From Diaminobutyricibacter sp049994905 (GTDB lineage Bacteria > Actinomycetota > Actinomycetes > Actinomycetales > Microbacteriaceae): 64,000 nucleotides of DNA. The position numbers were made by a program, and so were the translations under genes. This document shows positions 47,788-56,081 of the stretch, in pieces. The DNA lies in contig NZ_CP188258.1 in the NCBI RefSeq assembly GCF_049994905.1, forward strand, positions 1 to 64,000, in the 5' to 3' direction. The notes beneath the pieces are model-generated. The model made no database searches, was not told where the DNA came from, and was given only the letters and a program-made list of their open reading frames with translations. Position 1 is the stretch's first letter; each line of letters begins with the position of its first letter.

Positions 47788-48659
47788 TCCGGGCGCTCGC
47801 CCTCTCACCGAGCCTCGACATCACGCACGAGGTCGACTCGCTGACACGCGGCGGCATCACACGTCCGACCCGGTCTGTTCGGGTCGCCGGCGGTAAGACT
47901 CTCAATGCTGCACGGGTCGCACATTCGCTCGGGGCGCGTGTCCACGTGTTCGCGGCTCTCGGCGGCCCGACCGGACAGTGGATCACTGACTCGCTCGCCG
48001 CCGAAGGAATCCCGGTCACGACAACTACCCTGCATGAACCAACCCGCACCTGCATTGCGATAGTTGAGACGGCCAGACAATCGCCAGTCAGCACCGACCT
48101 GTATGAACCGGCCGCGACCCTCGCCCCAAATGAGTGGACGGCGTTCCGAACAGCCGTGCAAGCCGCTCGGGGTGACGGCGGGTGGGCGACCCTCTCCGGC
48201 TCAATTCCGGCGGGCGTGCCGTTGGACGAATTGGGTCAGCTTCTGGCCGCGCTCCGTTCGGCCGGGTCGAAAATCGCCCTGGACTCCTCCGGAGATGGCC
48301 TCCGAACACTTGTGGGGTTGGCCGACGTCGTCAAAATCAACCTGCAGGAGGCGACAGAACTCCTCGAGGAGACGCCCGGGGACGCCGCCCATGCGTGCCG
48401 TCTCCTCAGAGATCGATACCGGGTCGACGCGGTTGTCACCGACGGCATCAGGGGAGCTGCTGCACTCGTCGGCGAAGAAGAACACGACGTCCCGGGACCA
48501 CGACAGCTCGGCCGATTCCCCGCGGGAAGTGGGGATGCCTTTCTCGGCGGACTGATCACCGGGCTCGATCGGGGCGATGGTCTCGTCGCTGCGCTTACCC
48601 TTGCGGCCGACGTCGGGCAGCGTAACGCGCTGGTGGCCGGTCAGGGTCGCCTGGCCTGA
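47784..48659 (+). CDS. PfkB family kinase (LacC/FruK-like)
   Basis: 291-aa sugar-phosphate kinase resembling tagatose-6-phosphate and fructose-1-phosphate kinases: ALSPSLDITHEVDSL, RVAGGKTLNAARVAHSLGA, and the C-terminal FPAGSGDAFLGGLITG with the catalytic Asp. The product may be a ketose bisphosphate for the class II aldolase at 40575-41441. ATG at 47784 overlaps the previous stop (ATGA). Last gene of the FAH-GH4-dehydratase operon. Confidence 0.88.
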   Translation: MIRALALSPSLDITHEVDSLTRGGITRPTRSVRVAGGKTLNAARVAHSLGARVHVFAALGGPTGQWITDSLAAEGIPVTTTTLHEPTRTCIAIVETARQSPVSTDLYEPAATLAPNEWTAFRTAVQAARGDGGWATLSGSIPAGVPLDELGQLLAALRSAGSKIALDSSGDGLRTLVGLADVVKINLQEATELLEETPGDAAHACRLLRDRYRVDAVVTDGIRGAAALVGEEEHDVPGPRQLGRFPAGSGDAFLGGLITGLDRGDGLVAALTLAADVGQRNALVAGQGRLA

Positions 48660-48697
48660 GCATCCCGTTCCGCGACTTCCACCAGGAGGAAAGTTCT

Positions 48698-50032
48698 ATG
48701 TTCGACACCGTCATCGTCGGCGCGGGCATCGCCGGCGCCACTGCCGCCCGACTGCTACACAACGCTGGACAGAACGTCGTCATCCTGGAGGCGCGGGATC
48801 GGGTCGGAGGCCGCATCTGGACCGATCGATCTGCCGGATTCTCCGTAGACCGGGGCGCGTCGTGGATCCACGGCCTCGAGGACAATCCGTTGACCGAGGT
48901 CATCTCGGAGTTGGGTGTGGAGACGGTGGAGTTCACCGTGGGGAGCTTTCAGGCGGGAGGGCGCCCGATCGCCGATTATGACGAAAAAGGCATTGTGCTC
49001 GACGATGAGGCGTCTCGACGGTGGGTGGCCGATGTCGATGCTGCAGACGACCTTCTCATGTTCGCTGGAGCCACCTCGGGGCCGAACCAGAGTTACTCGC
49101 AGACCAGCGAACGCGTCCTCGCCGCTACCGGGTGGGACGAGCAGCGGAAGGAGCGGGTGCGTGCTTTCCATCGCCACCGGACGGAGGAGCAGTGCGGGGC
49201 ACAGAGCACCGAGGTCGCCGCCCGCGGCCTGGTGGACGACACCGTTGACGGTGACGAAGTCATCTTTCCGGGAGGATACGACGTCGTCCCGCGCAGCCTG
49301 GCCGACGGTCTGGATGTGCGTACAGGACATGCCGTCACGTCGATTGCCTGGTCCAACTCGGGAGTTCGAGTGAACACCGCGACCGAGTCCTTCAGCGCCC
49401 GACAAGTTGTGGTGACCGTGCCGCTCGGGGTGCTCAAGGTTGGTGCGATCCAATTCACCCCGGCGCTTCCTCCGGAGATCACCGGTCCGATCGGGCGCCT
49501 CGGCATGGGGGTGTTCAACAAAGTCTTCCTGCAGTTTCCCGACCGGTTCTGGGAGAAGGGGATCTATGCGATTCGCCGGCATGGAGCCGCCGGGTTCCCG
49601 TGGCATTCCTGGTACGACGTGTCTGCGGTGAGTGGAAAGCCGATGCTACTGACCTTCGCGGGCGGTGCGTGGGGGCGTGAGATCGAGTCGAAGACCGATG
49701 AGGAGATCGTCGCGTCGGTGATGCTTTCGCTTCGAGAAATGTACGGAGAGTCGGTGCCCGCTCCGACCGCCCACTGGATCACCCGATGGGGATCGGACCT
49801 TTTTGCTCGGGGCTCTTACTCGTACATTGCGGTGGGGGCCTCGAAGGAGGACCATGATGCGATCGCCACGCCGCTCGCCGGGGTGCTGCACATCGCAGGC
49901 GAAGCCACCTGGAGCGCCGCCCCTGCAACTGTCCATGGAGCTCTGCTCTCCGGGCAGAGGGCGGCCGAACGGATTTACGGAGCGCCAATTCCTCTCGCGA
50001 GTATGCGCCTGGGCGCAGCGCACGCGTCCTAA
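48698..50032 (+). CDS. FAD-dependent amine oxidase (monoamine oxidase-like)
   Basis: 444-aa flavoprotein. The N-terminal FAD motif IVGAGIAGATAARLL, then VVILEARDRVGGRIWT and DRGASWIHG, and the C-terminal flavin-binding end IAGEATWSAAPATVHGALLSG mark the flavin amine oxidase family. It oxidises a primary or secondary amine to an imine with hydrogen peroxide formation. AGGAGGAAAG gives a strong ribosome-binding site. It follows the sugar operon by 38 bases; whether it belongs to it is not clear. Confidence 0.92.
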   Translation: MFDTVIVGAGIAGATAARLLHNAGQNVVILEARDRVGGRIWTDRSAGFSVDRGASWIHGLEDNPLTEVISELGVETVEFTVGSFQAGGRPIADYDEKGIVLDDEASRRWVADVDAADDLLMFAGATSGPNQSYSQTSERVLAATGWDEQRKERVRAFHRHRTEEQCGAQSTEVAARGLVDDTVDGDEVIFPGGYDVVPRSLADGLDVRTGHAVTSIAWSNSGVRVNTATESFSARQVVVTVPLGVLKVGAIQFTPALPPEITGPIGRLGMGVFNKVFLQFPDRFWEKGIYAIRRHGAAGFPWHSWYDVSAVSGKPMLLTFAGGAWGREIESKTDEEIVASVMLSLREMYGESVPAPTAHWITRWGSDLFARGSYSYIAVGASKEDHDAIATPLAGVLHIAGEATWSAAPATVHGALLSGQRAAERIYGAPIPLASMRLGAAHAS

Positions 50033-50089
50033 AGCGGCCCGCCAGAAATGCGCTATCAAACCCGAAAAGCGACGCCCCGACAGATTATG

Positions 50090-50137
50090 TTGACGGCGCT
50101 CACTGCGTGCCCTAGCATCACTATGGGAACGATGCCA
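50090..50137 (+). promoter_or_regulatory. Promoter with LacI-type operator of the mannoside ABC operon
   Basis: TTGACG (50090-50095) and TAGCAT (50113-50118) are 17 bases apart, an excellent sigma-70 type promoter. TGGGAACGATGCCA (50124-50137) begins 5 bases after the -10, with the central CG and TGG/CCA ends of LacI-family operators. The identical 14-mer occurs at 54451-54464. Confidence 0.85.
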
Positions 50138-50186
50138 TATTTCATCGATTCCATCCCTGACGAAGAGTGTTTAATGAGGAGCACCG

Positions 50187-51527
50187 ATGATTCGTAAGAA
50201 GGTTCTGACCCTCGCGGTAATTGCAGCTTCCGCGATTGCAATGACCGGCTGTAGCGCCGCCAGTTCGTCCCCGTCATCCATCAAGGTCGCGTACCTGGAC
50301 AGTGGGCAGGCGCAGATGACGGCATACATGAACTCTGTGGCCAAAGATTTCGAAGCGGCACATAAGGGTGTGAAGGTCGATCTGCTGCCCATCAAGGCAA
50401 CCGAGGCTGACTTCTACACTAAGCTCGCGCTGATGAACCGCAGCGCGTCTACCGCCCCCGACGTCCTGTGGGAAGACACCTTCCAGATCAAGTCCGACGC
50501 GTCGGCCGGCTATCTGGCCCCGCTTGATGGGTATGTCAGCAAATGGGCCGACTGGTCGCAGTTCGTCGGCAACGCCAAGTCCGCTGGCCAGGGCGCCGAT
50601 GGCAAGCTCTATGGCATCCCGATCGGCACTGACACGCAAGGCATCTGGTACAACAAGTCCATCCTGAAGAAGGCCGGCGTAACAGTGCCGTGGGCGCCCA
50701 AGAGCTGGGCAGATGTCGTCTCGGCCGCCAAGGCGATCAAGGCCACGTCGCCGGGTGTCACGCCTATCAACATCTACGCGAGTAAGGCGGGCACCGAGGC
50801 GACCTCGATGCGTGGCATGCAGACCCTGCTTTCAGGAACCGGTGACTCGCTGTACGACTCGGCCTCGAACAAGTGGGTCACCAGTTCGGCCGGCTTCACA
50901 TCGTCCCTCCAGCTGGTCAAGACGATCTATGGCGGTGGGCTGGGCCTGGCTCCGCAGGTCACCAGCGACCCGAACTATGGCAACATTCCCCCGACGCTGC
51001 TTCAGTCCGGAAAGCTCGCGATCGACTTCGACGGTTCGTGGCTGTCGGGCAACTGGTTGCCCACCGGCACCACGCCGTGGGCCGACTGGAACACGGTACT
51101 CGGTGAGGCCGCGATCCCGACCCAGACGGGTCAGGCGCCCGGAACGACGAGCATGTCAGGCGGCTGGACCTGGGCCGTGGGCTCCAAGAGCCAGTCCAAG
51201 CAGCAGGCCTGGGACTTCGTCTCGAGTGCGACGAACAAGGCGAACTCGCTGAAGTATGACATCACCCTCAGCAACATCCCGGTTCGAACGGATGTCGCGA
51301 GTGACCCGTCGTACACGGCGTCGAACCCCACGGCCGCCTTCTTCTCTTCGCTTGTTGCGGTGACTCACTTCCGTCCTGCCACTGCCGATTATCCGCAGAT
51401 CTCCAACGACATCACGATCGCTTCAGATTCAGTGGCGACGGGTCAGGCGACGCCCGACCAGGCGGCGAAGACCTATGCTCAGCAGGTCATCGGCGTCGTG
51501 GGTAAAGACAAGACGACGTCGAAGTAG
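50187..51527 (+). CDS. Sugar ABC transporter substrate-binding lipoprotein
   Basis: 446-aa family 1 solute-binding protein. Signal: basic MIRKK, hydrophobic core, lipobox MTGC with mature Cys at about residue 22, then a Ser-rich linker. The mature part has the typical AYMNSVAKDFEAAHKGVKVD and WYNKSILKKAG segments. It starts the LacI-controlled operon, with the two permeases following. Likely substrates are alpha-mannosides, judged by the GH38 enzyme downstream. Confidence 0.93.
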   Translation: MIRKKVLTLAVIAASAIAMTGCSAASSSPSSIKVAYLDSGQAQMTAYMNSVAKDFEAAHKGVKVDLLPIKATEADFYTKLALMNRSASTAPDVLWEDTFQIKSDASAGYLAPLDGYVSKWADWSQFVGNAKSAGQGADGKLYGIPIGTDTQGIWYNKSILKKAGVTVPWAPKSWADVVSAAKAIKATSPGVTPINIYASKAGTEATSMRGMQTLLSGTGDSLYDSASNKWVTSSAGFTSSLQLVKTIYGGGLGLAPQVTSDPNYGNIPPTLLQSGKLAIDFDGSWLSGNWLPTGTTPWADWNTVLGEAAIPTQTGQAPGTTSMSGGWTWAVGSKSQSKQQAWDFVSSATNKANSLKYDITLSNIPVRTDVASDPSYTASNPTAAFFSSLVAVTHFRPATADYPQISNDITIASDSVATGQATPDQAAKTYAQQVIGVVGKDKTTSK

Positions 51528-51531
51528 ACAC

Positions 51532-52476
51532 GTGGTGACGACTCTCGAAGCGTCACGCCAAACCGGGCGTGGTCGGGGAACAACAGTTCCTCGGCCACGC
51601 CGTTGGCGCAGAAGTACGGCGCGAACGATACCTCTCATTCCCGCGGTCATCATGCTGGCCGTCTTTCTGGGCGGCCCGATCCTCTCGTCGTTCTGGGGAT
51701 CCCTGACGAATGCGTCGTTGACCGGTCCGCACGCCGCGAATCCCGAGTTCGTCGGCCTACAGAACTACGCAACGCTTTTCGCCAGTCCAGACCTTCCGAA
51801 CTCGGTTCTGCTGACGTTCGTCTTCGTGTTCTTCTCCGCAGTCGTAGGGCAGAACGTGCTCGGCATGATCCTGGCCCTGCTGCTGAGAAGCGGCGGCCGC
51901 ATCGTGGGTGCACTCGTCAGTACCATCGTGATCGGCGCCTGGGTGCTTCCAGAAATCGTTGCGGCGTTCACCTCGTACGCATTCTTCAGCCCGACCGGCA
52001 CCCTCAACAGCTTCCTGAGCATCTTCGGCGTGAAGGAGGTCGCCTGGCTCTATGCCTACCCGATGTTCTGCGTCATTATGGCGAACGTCTGGCGTGGAAC
52101 ATCATTCTCGATGCTCGTCTACTCGGCCGCGCTCCAGGAGATCCCGCCGGAGATCACCGAGGCGGCCGAGGTGGACGGCGCGTCGGGATTCAAACGCTAC
52201 TTTCTCGTCACCCTGCCGATGATCCGTCAAAGCGTGGGAACCAACCTCATGCTGATCACCCTTCAAACCCTGTCGGTCTTCACCCTGATCTTCGTGATGA
52301 CGGCCGGCGGCCCCGGCACGAAGAGCATGACACTACCGCTTCTGGCCTACCAACAGGCGTTTCAGTTCTCGCAGCTGGGTTATGGGACCGCGATCGCGAC
52401 CATCCTGCTCCTCATCGGGGCTGTCTTCGCGACCTTCTATATTCGAATGCTCAAACCGGAAGTGGATCGATCATGA
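51532..52476 (+). CDS. Sugar ABC transporter permease (MalF-type)
   Basis: 314-aa permease. A basic cytoplasmic N terminus of about 35 residues is followed by six predicted helices. The EAA loop is PPEITEAAEVDGASGFKRYF near residue 205. GTG at 51532 or the adjacent GTG at 51535 starts translation; longer frames overlap the binding protein. It overlaps the second permease by 4 bases. Confidence 0.92.
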   Translation: MVTTLEASRQTGRGRGTTVPRPRRWRRSTARTIPLIPAVIMLAVFLGGPILSSFWGSLTNASLTGPHAANPEFVGLQNYATLFASPDLPNSVLLTFVFVFFSAVVGQNVLGMILALLLRSGGRIVGALVSTIVIGAWVLPEIVAAFTSYAFFSPTGTLNSFLSIFGVKEVAWLYAYPMFCVIMANVWRGTSFSMLVYSAALQEIPPEITEAAEVDGASGFKRYFLVTLPMIRQSVGTNLMLITLQTLSVFTLIFVMTAGGPGTKSMTLPLLAYQQAFQFSQLGYGTAIATILLLIGAVFATFYIRMLKPEVDRS

Positions 52477-53309
52477 GTATGTCTCTCTCCTCTGGGCGAA
52501 CCCTCCGCGGCGTCTCAAACGTGATTCTCCTCGTCATCGGTCTGCTCTTCGTCGTCCCCATGATCTGGGTCGTTCTCGCGTCGTTCGACAGGACGGCGTC
52601 CTTCTCGGTGGCCTGGCCGAAAGACTTCACGCTCGACAATTTCCAGGCCGTGCTGACCCCGGACCTCGCATTCCTTCCGCTCCTCAACAGCCTTCTCCTT
52701 TCGGGGGGATGCGCGATATTGACCGTCGTCGTCGCGACCCTGGCTGCATATCCGCTCTCGCGATACCGGGCGCGATTCAACAAGCCGTTCCTTTACGTCA
52801 TCCTGTTCGGAACGTGTCTGCCGATCACGGCGATGATGGTGCCGGTCTACAGCCTTTTCGTGATCTTCAACCTCATCGACTCGTTGCCGGGGACGATCGT
52901 CTTTCTCGCTGCGACCTCGCTGCCCATCGCGATCTGGATGATGAAGAACTTCATCGACGGTGTGCCCGTCAGTCTTGAGGAGGCGGCGTGGGTGGATGGC
53001 GCGTCGAGCATGCGCACGTTGGCCAGCGTCGTCGTGCCGCTGATGCGTCCGGGAATCGCGGTCGTCTTCATTTTCGTGTTCGTGAACTCGTGGGGGAACT
53101 TCTTCGTGCCCTTCGTCCTTCTGCAGAGCCCGGACAAGCTACCGGCGTCGGTGAGTATCTTCGCTTTCTTCGGCCAGCATGGCGCCGTCGCGTATGGCCA
53201 GTTGGCGGCATACTCGTTGGTCTACTCGGTTCCTGTACTCGCGCTCTACGTGCTGGTTTCTCGCGTGCTCGGCGGAACCTCCGCGCTCGCTGGTGCCGTC
53301 AAAGGGTAG
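52473..53309 (+). CDS. Sugar ABC transporter permease (MalG-type)
   Basis: 278-aa permease with six predicted helices; the EAA loop is SLEEAAWVDGASSMRTLASV near residue 170. ATG at 52473 overlaps the partner permease stop by 4 bases (ATGA). No ATPase follows; the LacI gene is next, 40 bases away. Confidence 0.93.
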   Translation: MSMSLSSGRTLRGVSNVILLVIGLLFVVPMIWVVLASFDRTASFSVAWPKDFTLDNFQAVLTPDLAFLPLLNSLLLSGGCAILTVVVATLAAYPLSRYRARFNKPFLYVILFGTCLPITAMMVPVYSLFVIFNLIDSLPGTIVFLAATSLPIAIWMMKNFIDGVPVSLEEAAWVDGASSMRTLASVVVPLMRPGIAVVFIFVFVNSWGNFFVPFVLLQSPDKLPASVSIFAFFGQHGAVAYGQLAAYSLVYSVPVLALYVLVSRVLGGTSALAGAVKG

Positions 53310-53349
53310 TCTTCGTCGCGGGCGAGTTCGCTTTCGTTGAGAGGATGCC

Positions 53350-54381
53350 ATGGCTGAAGGCTGGGACACGGGAGAGCGTCGGCCAACGATCACCGACGTT
53401 GCCGCCGCTGCCGGCTCATCGCGATCGGTTACAGCGCGCGCTCTTCGCGGTGAAGGGTACGTCGCTGCAGCAGTCCGTGAGCGCGTCCTTGCCGCGGCCG
53501 AGCAGCTCGGTTACGTTCCACATGCCATGGCGAGCAGCCTGCGCAGCCAGGAGTCGCGTTCGGTCGGCGTGCTCGTGTCGGATCTTCGTGACCCGTTCTA
53601 CGCGAATCTCGCCGCAGGTATCGCTCATCGTGCGCGGGAAAACGGGTACATGATGTTCCTGGTCGACACCCGGAACTCGGCGGAGGAGGAACTCGAAGCG
53701 GCCCGGACATTCGTGGGGATGCGGGTGGCAGGGGTCGTTGCGACGCCGCTGACGGATGAGATCTCCGGCTATTTCGCAAAGCAGCGAACGCCGATCATCG
53801 AAGTGGACCGTACCTTTTCGCAAGGGCGCAGCGACAGTGTCTTGGTGAACAACGCCGGCGCGTCACAGCGAGTCAGCGATCTCCTGATTGCCCTTGGCCA
53901 TCGCCGGATCGCGATGCTCACCGATGAAACCAACTGGACCACAGGGGCCGAACGCTTCGAAGGCTATCGGAGCTCGCTCGAAGCTGCAGGGCTGGAAGTC
54001 GATCCGCGCCTCATTGTTACTGCGGGGTCCGATGTCGAAGAATCCCGGAGCGCCGTCGTCGACCTGTTGACGGGACGCGACAGGCCGACGGCCGTATTCT
54101 CGGCGAACGGTGTCCTCGCTGAAGGCCTGTGGCGTGCGGCAACCGATCTCGGCCTGCGTGTTCCCGACGACCTCAGCATCGTGTCGTTCGATGATGCGCC
54201 TTGGATGAGTATGGTGACGCCCGGCGTTACGGCCGTCGCCCAGGACACCGTTGCGATGGGTGAAGCGGCCATGAGCCGGTTGCTGGTCCGGATGCATGAG
54301 CCTGAGGCCGCCGTTCAGCAGATCGTCGTGGACGCGAGAATCGTCGCACGGGGATCGACGGCTGCACCCCGCCCGGAGTAA
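53350..54381 (+). CDS. LacI family transcriptional regulator
   Basis: 343-aa repressor with helix-turn-helix and hinge in the first 65 residues (TITDVAAAAGSSRSVTARAL, then LAAAEQLGYVPHAMASSL) and a periplasmic-binding-protein-like sensor domain (about 70-335). It is the probable ligand of the two identical operators at 50124-50137 and 54451-54464, which flank its operon and the ROK operon. Inducer is unknown, likely mannose or a mannoside. Confidence 0.94.
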   Translation: MAEGWDTGERRPTITDVAAAAGSSRSVTARALRGEGYVAAAVRERVLAAAEQLGYVPHAMASSLRSQESRSVGVLVSDLRDPFYANLAAGIAHRARENGYMMFLVDTRNSAEEELEAARTFVGMRVAGVVATPLTDEISGYFAKQRTPIIEVDRTFSQGRSDSVLVNNAGASQRVSDLLIALGHRRIAMLTDETNWTTGAERFEGYRSSLEAAGLEVDPRLIVTAGSDVEESRSAVVDLLTGRDRPTAVFSANGVLAEGLWRAATDLGLRVPDDLSIVSFDDAPWMSMVTPGVTAVAQDTVAMGEAAMSRLLVRMHEPEAAVQQIVVDARIVARGSTAAPRPE

Positions 54382-54414
54382 TTCGGCCGCTTCGCGACAC
54401 TTCGATTCAGCGCA

Positions 54415-54464
54415 TTGACCTCGCGGGTGATCTGCCTCTACGATCAAGCATGGGAACGATGCCA
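54415..54464 (+). promoter_or_regulatory. Promoter with LacI-type operator of the ROK-GH38 operon
   Basis: TTGACC (54415-54420) and TACGAT (54439-54444) are 18 bases apart. TGGGAACGATGCCA (54451-54464) starts 6 bases after the -10, matching the 50124-50137 site exactly in sequence and arrangement. Confidence 0.85.
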
Positions 54465-54505
54465 CAATTTGCGCGTTCCGACCTGGATATATCGGAGGGA
54501 AACGA

Positions 54506-55507
54506 GTGAGCGCAGAGTTGCCTCCCGTCGTTGCGTTGGATATTGGCGGCACCAAACTGGCGGTCGGGGTCGTCGATTCGAGCGGTGCCGTCTACGGCAT
54601 GCGTGTCGAGCCGACGCGCGTCGCCGAGGGCCCGGACGTCACGATCGAGCGGCTGTTCGCGATGGCTGACAAAGCCATGGCGGAAGCCGCTGTGGATCCG
54701 TCCGAGATCGCCGCGATCGGTATTTCGTGCGGGGGCCCGATGGACAGCGTGGCCGGCCTCCTCCTGGCTCCGCTCCACCTTCCGGGTTGGATCGACGTCC
54801 CGATCACGTCGCTCGCGTCCGCTCGCTTCGGCGTCCCCGCCATTCTCGCGAACGATGCAACCGCCGGTGCGTGGGGCGAGTATCGCTTCGGCGCGGGCCA
54901 AGGCATGGAATCGTTGGTCTACCTCACGGTTTCGACCGGAATGGGCGGTGGCGCAGTACTGGATGGACGCCTCCATCAAGGCGCCGCGGGCAATGGCGGC
55001 GAGTTCGGCCACATCATGGTGAAGCCAGGAGGCCGCTTGTGCACCTGCGGCCGCCATGGTTGCGTCGAGGCGTATGTCGCCGGTTCCGCTCTCGCCGACC
55101 GGGCCCGAGAAATGATGGCGGACGGCCGGGCATCCATTCTCTCCACGCTCCCCGAGCTGACCGCGATCGATGTCGCCACGTATGCGGCCACCGATGCTCT
55201 CGCGCACGAGATCTGGTCGGAAGGGATGGAACTGCTCGGCGTCGCTGTGACCGACCTCGTCAACATCCTCGAGCCGGACGCCGTGATTCTCGGCGGTGGC
55301 GTGACCCGCTCCGGGTCCATCCTGCTCGACCCGGTCAGGGACAAGGTGCTTCGCGAGGCGATGGGGCCGGCGGCCGACGCCGTGCAGATCGTGCTTGCCG
55401 GTCTTGGCGACGCGGTGTGCGTGGTGGGCGCCGGAGCGATCGCCCTCGACGTTCTCAGCGGGCGCCTGCCGGCGGTCACCACAGACGAGGTGAACTTCTT
55501 TGCCTGA
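54506..55507 (+). CDS. ROK family sugar kinase
   Basis: 333-aa ROK protein without a DNA-binding domain, so a kinase. ATP motif VALDIGGTKLAVGVVD, catalytic Asp in LANDATAGAWGE, STGMGGG, sugar-binding GGEFGHIMV, and a zinc site CTCGRHGCVE. Substrate might be glucose, mannose or fructose; with GH38 downstream, mannose is likely. GTG start with GGAGGGAA upstream. It overlaps the SIS gene by 8 bases. Confidence 0.92.
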   Translation: MSAELPPVVALDIGGTKLAVGVVDSSGAVYGMRVEPTRVAEGPDVTIERLFAMADKAMAEAAVDPSEIAAIGISCGGPMDSVAGLLLAPLHLPGWIDVPITSLASARFGVPAILANDATAGAWGEYRFGAGQGMESLVYLTVSTGMGGGAVLDGRLHQGAAGNGGEFGHIMVKPGGRLCTCGRHGCVEAYVAGSALADRAREMMADGRASILSTLPELTAIDVATYAATDALAHEIWSEGMELLGVAVTDLVNILEPDAVILGGGVTRSGSILLDPVRDKVLREAMGPAADAVQIVLAGLGDAVCVVGAGAIALDVLSGRLPAVTTDEVNFFA

Positions 55508-56081
55508 CTGGATGGATGAGCAGCTCGCCGATCATGTGGCCGTCGGCGCGCTCACTGCCTCCCTCCTGCCCAAGGTCCGCACCGTAGCCGACGCCATCAA
55601 GGCCGCGTTCGAAGGTGGGCACGTTCTGTACACCTTCGGCAACGGCGGAAGCGCGGCGGATGCCCAGCACCTGACCGGCGAGCTCATCGGACACTACAAA
55701 CGAGACCGCCGACCGCTTCCGGCCGTCACGTTGAGCACCGATTCCACCACCATGACCTGCATCGCCAACGACTTCGACTATGCCGACATCTTCGCCCGCC
55801 AGGTAACAGCACTCACCCATCCGGGAGACGTGGTCGTCGCGTTCACGACGAGTGGGCGGTCCGCGAACGTGATTGCGGCCTTGGCGGCGGCGCGGGAGAC
55901 CGGCGCGACAACAATCGTCTTCGGCGGCGGCGACGGTGGGCGCGCGCTTGAATACGCTGACTTTGCACTTCTTTCTCCATCGACCGCCACGCCGCGGATC
56001 CAGGAGGTGCACACGCTACTTCTTCATATCATCAGCGAGTATCTGGACGCATGGGCGGCCGGAGAGGAACCGGCAGCATGA
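55500..56081 (+). CDS. GmhA-like SIS phosphosugar isomerase
   Basis: 193-aa SIS protein of the sedoheptulose-7-phosphate isomerase family. Motifs: FGNGGSAADAQHLTGELIGH with metal-type His and Glu, LSTDSTTMTCIANDFDYADI, FTTSGRSANVI, and TPRIQEVHTLLLHIISE with the Gln and His zinc ligands. TTG at 55500 is used because GAGGTG lies 7 bases upstream. Its place between a ROK kinase and an alpha-mannosidase suggests it isomerises mannose 6-phosphate or a similar manno-sugar phosphate. This is inference. Confidence 0.9.
   Translation: MPDWMDEQLADHVAVGALTASLLPKVRTVADAIKAAFEGGHVLYTFGNGGSAADAQHLTGELIGHYKRDRRPLPAVTLSTDSTTMTCIANDFDYADIFARQVTALTHPGDVVVAFTTSGRSANVIAALAAARETGATTIVFGGGDGGRALEYADFALLSPSTATPRIQEVHTLLLHIISEYLDAWAAGEEPAA

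Noticed and set aside
26953..50032. Genomic island with integrase or attachment site near tRNA-Leu
   Set aside because: The accessory region begins after a tRNA, which is suggestive, but I found no integrase, transposase or direct repeat of the tRNA 3' end.
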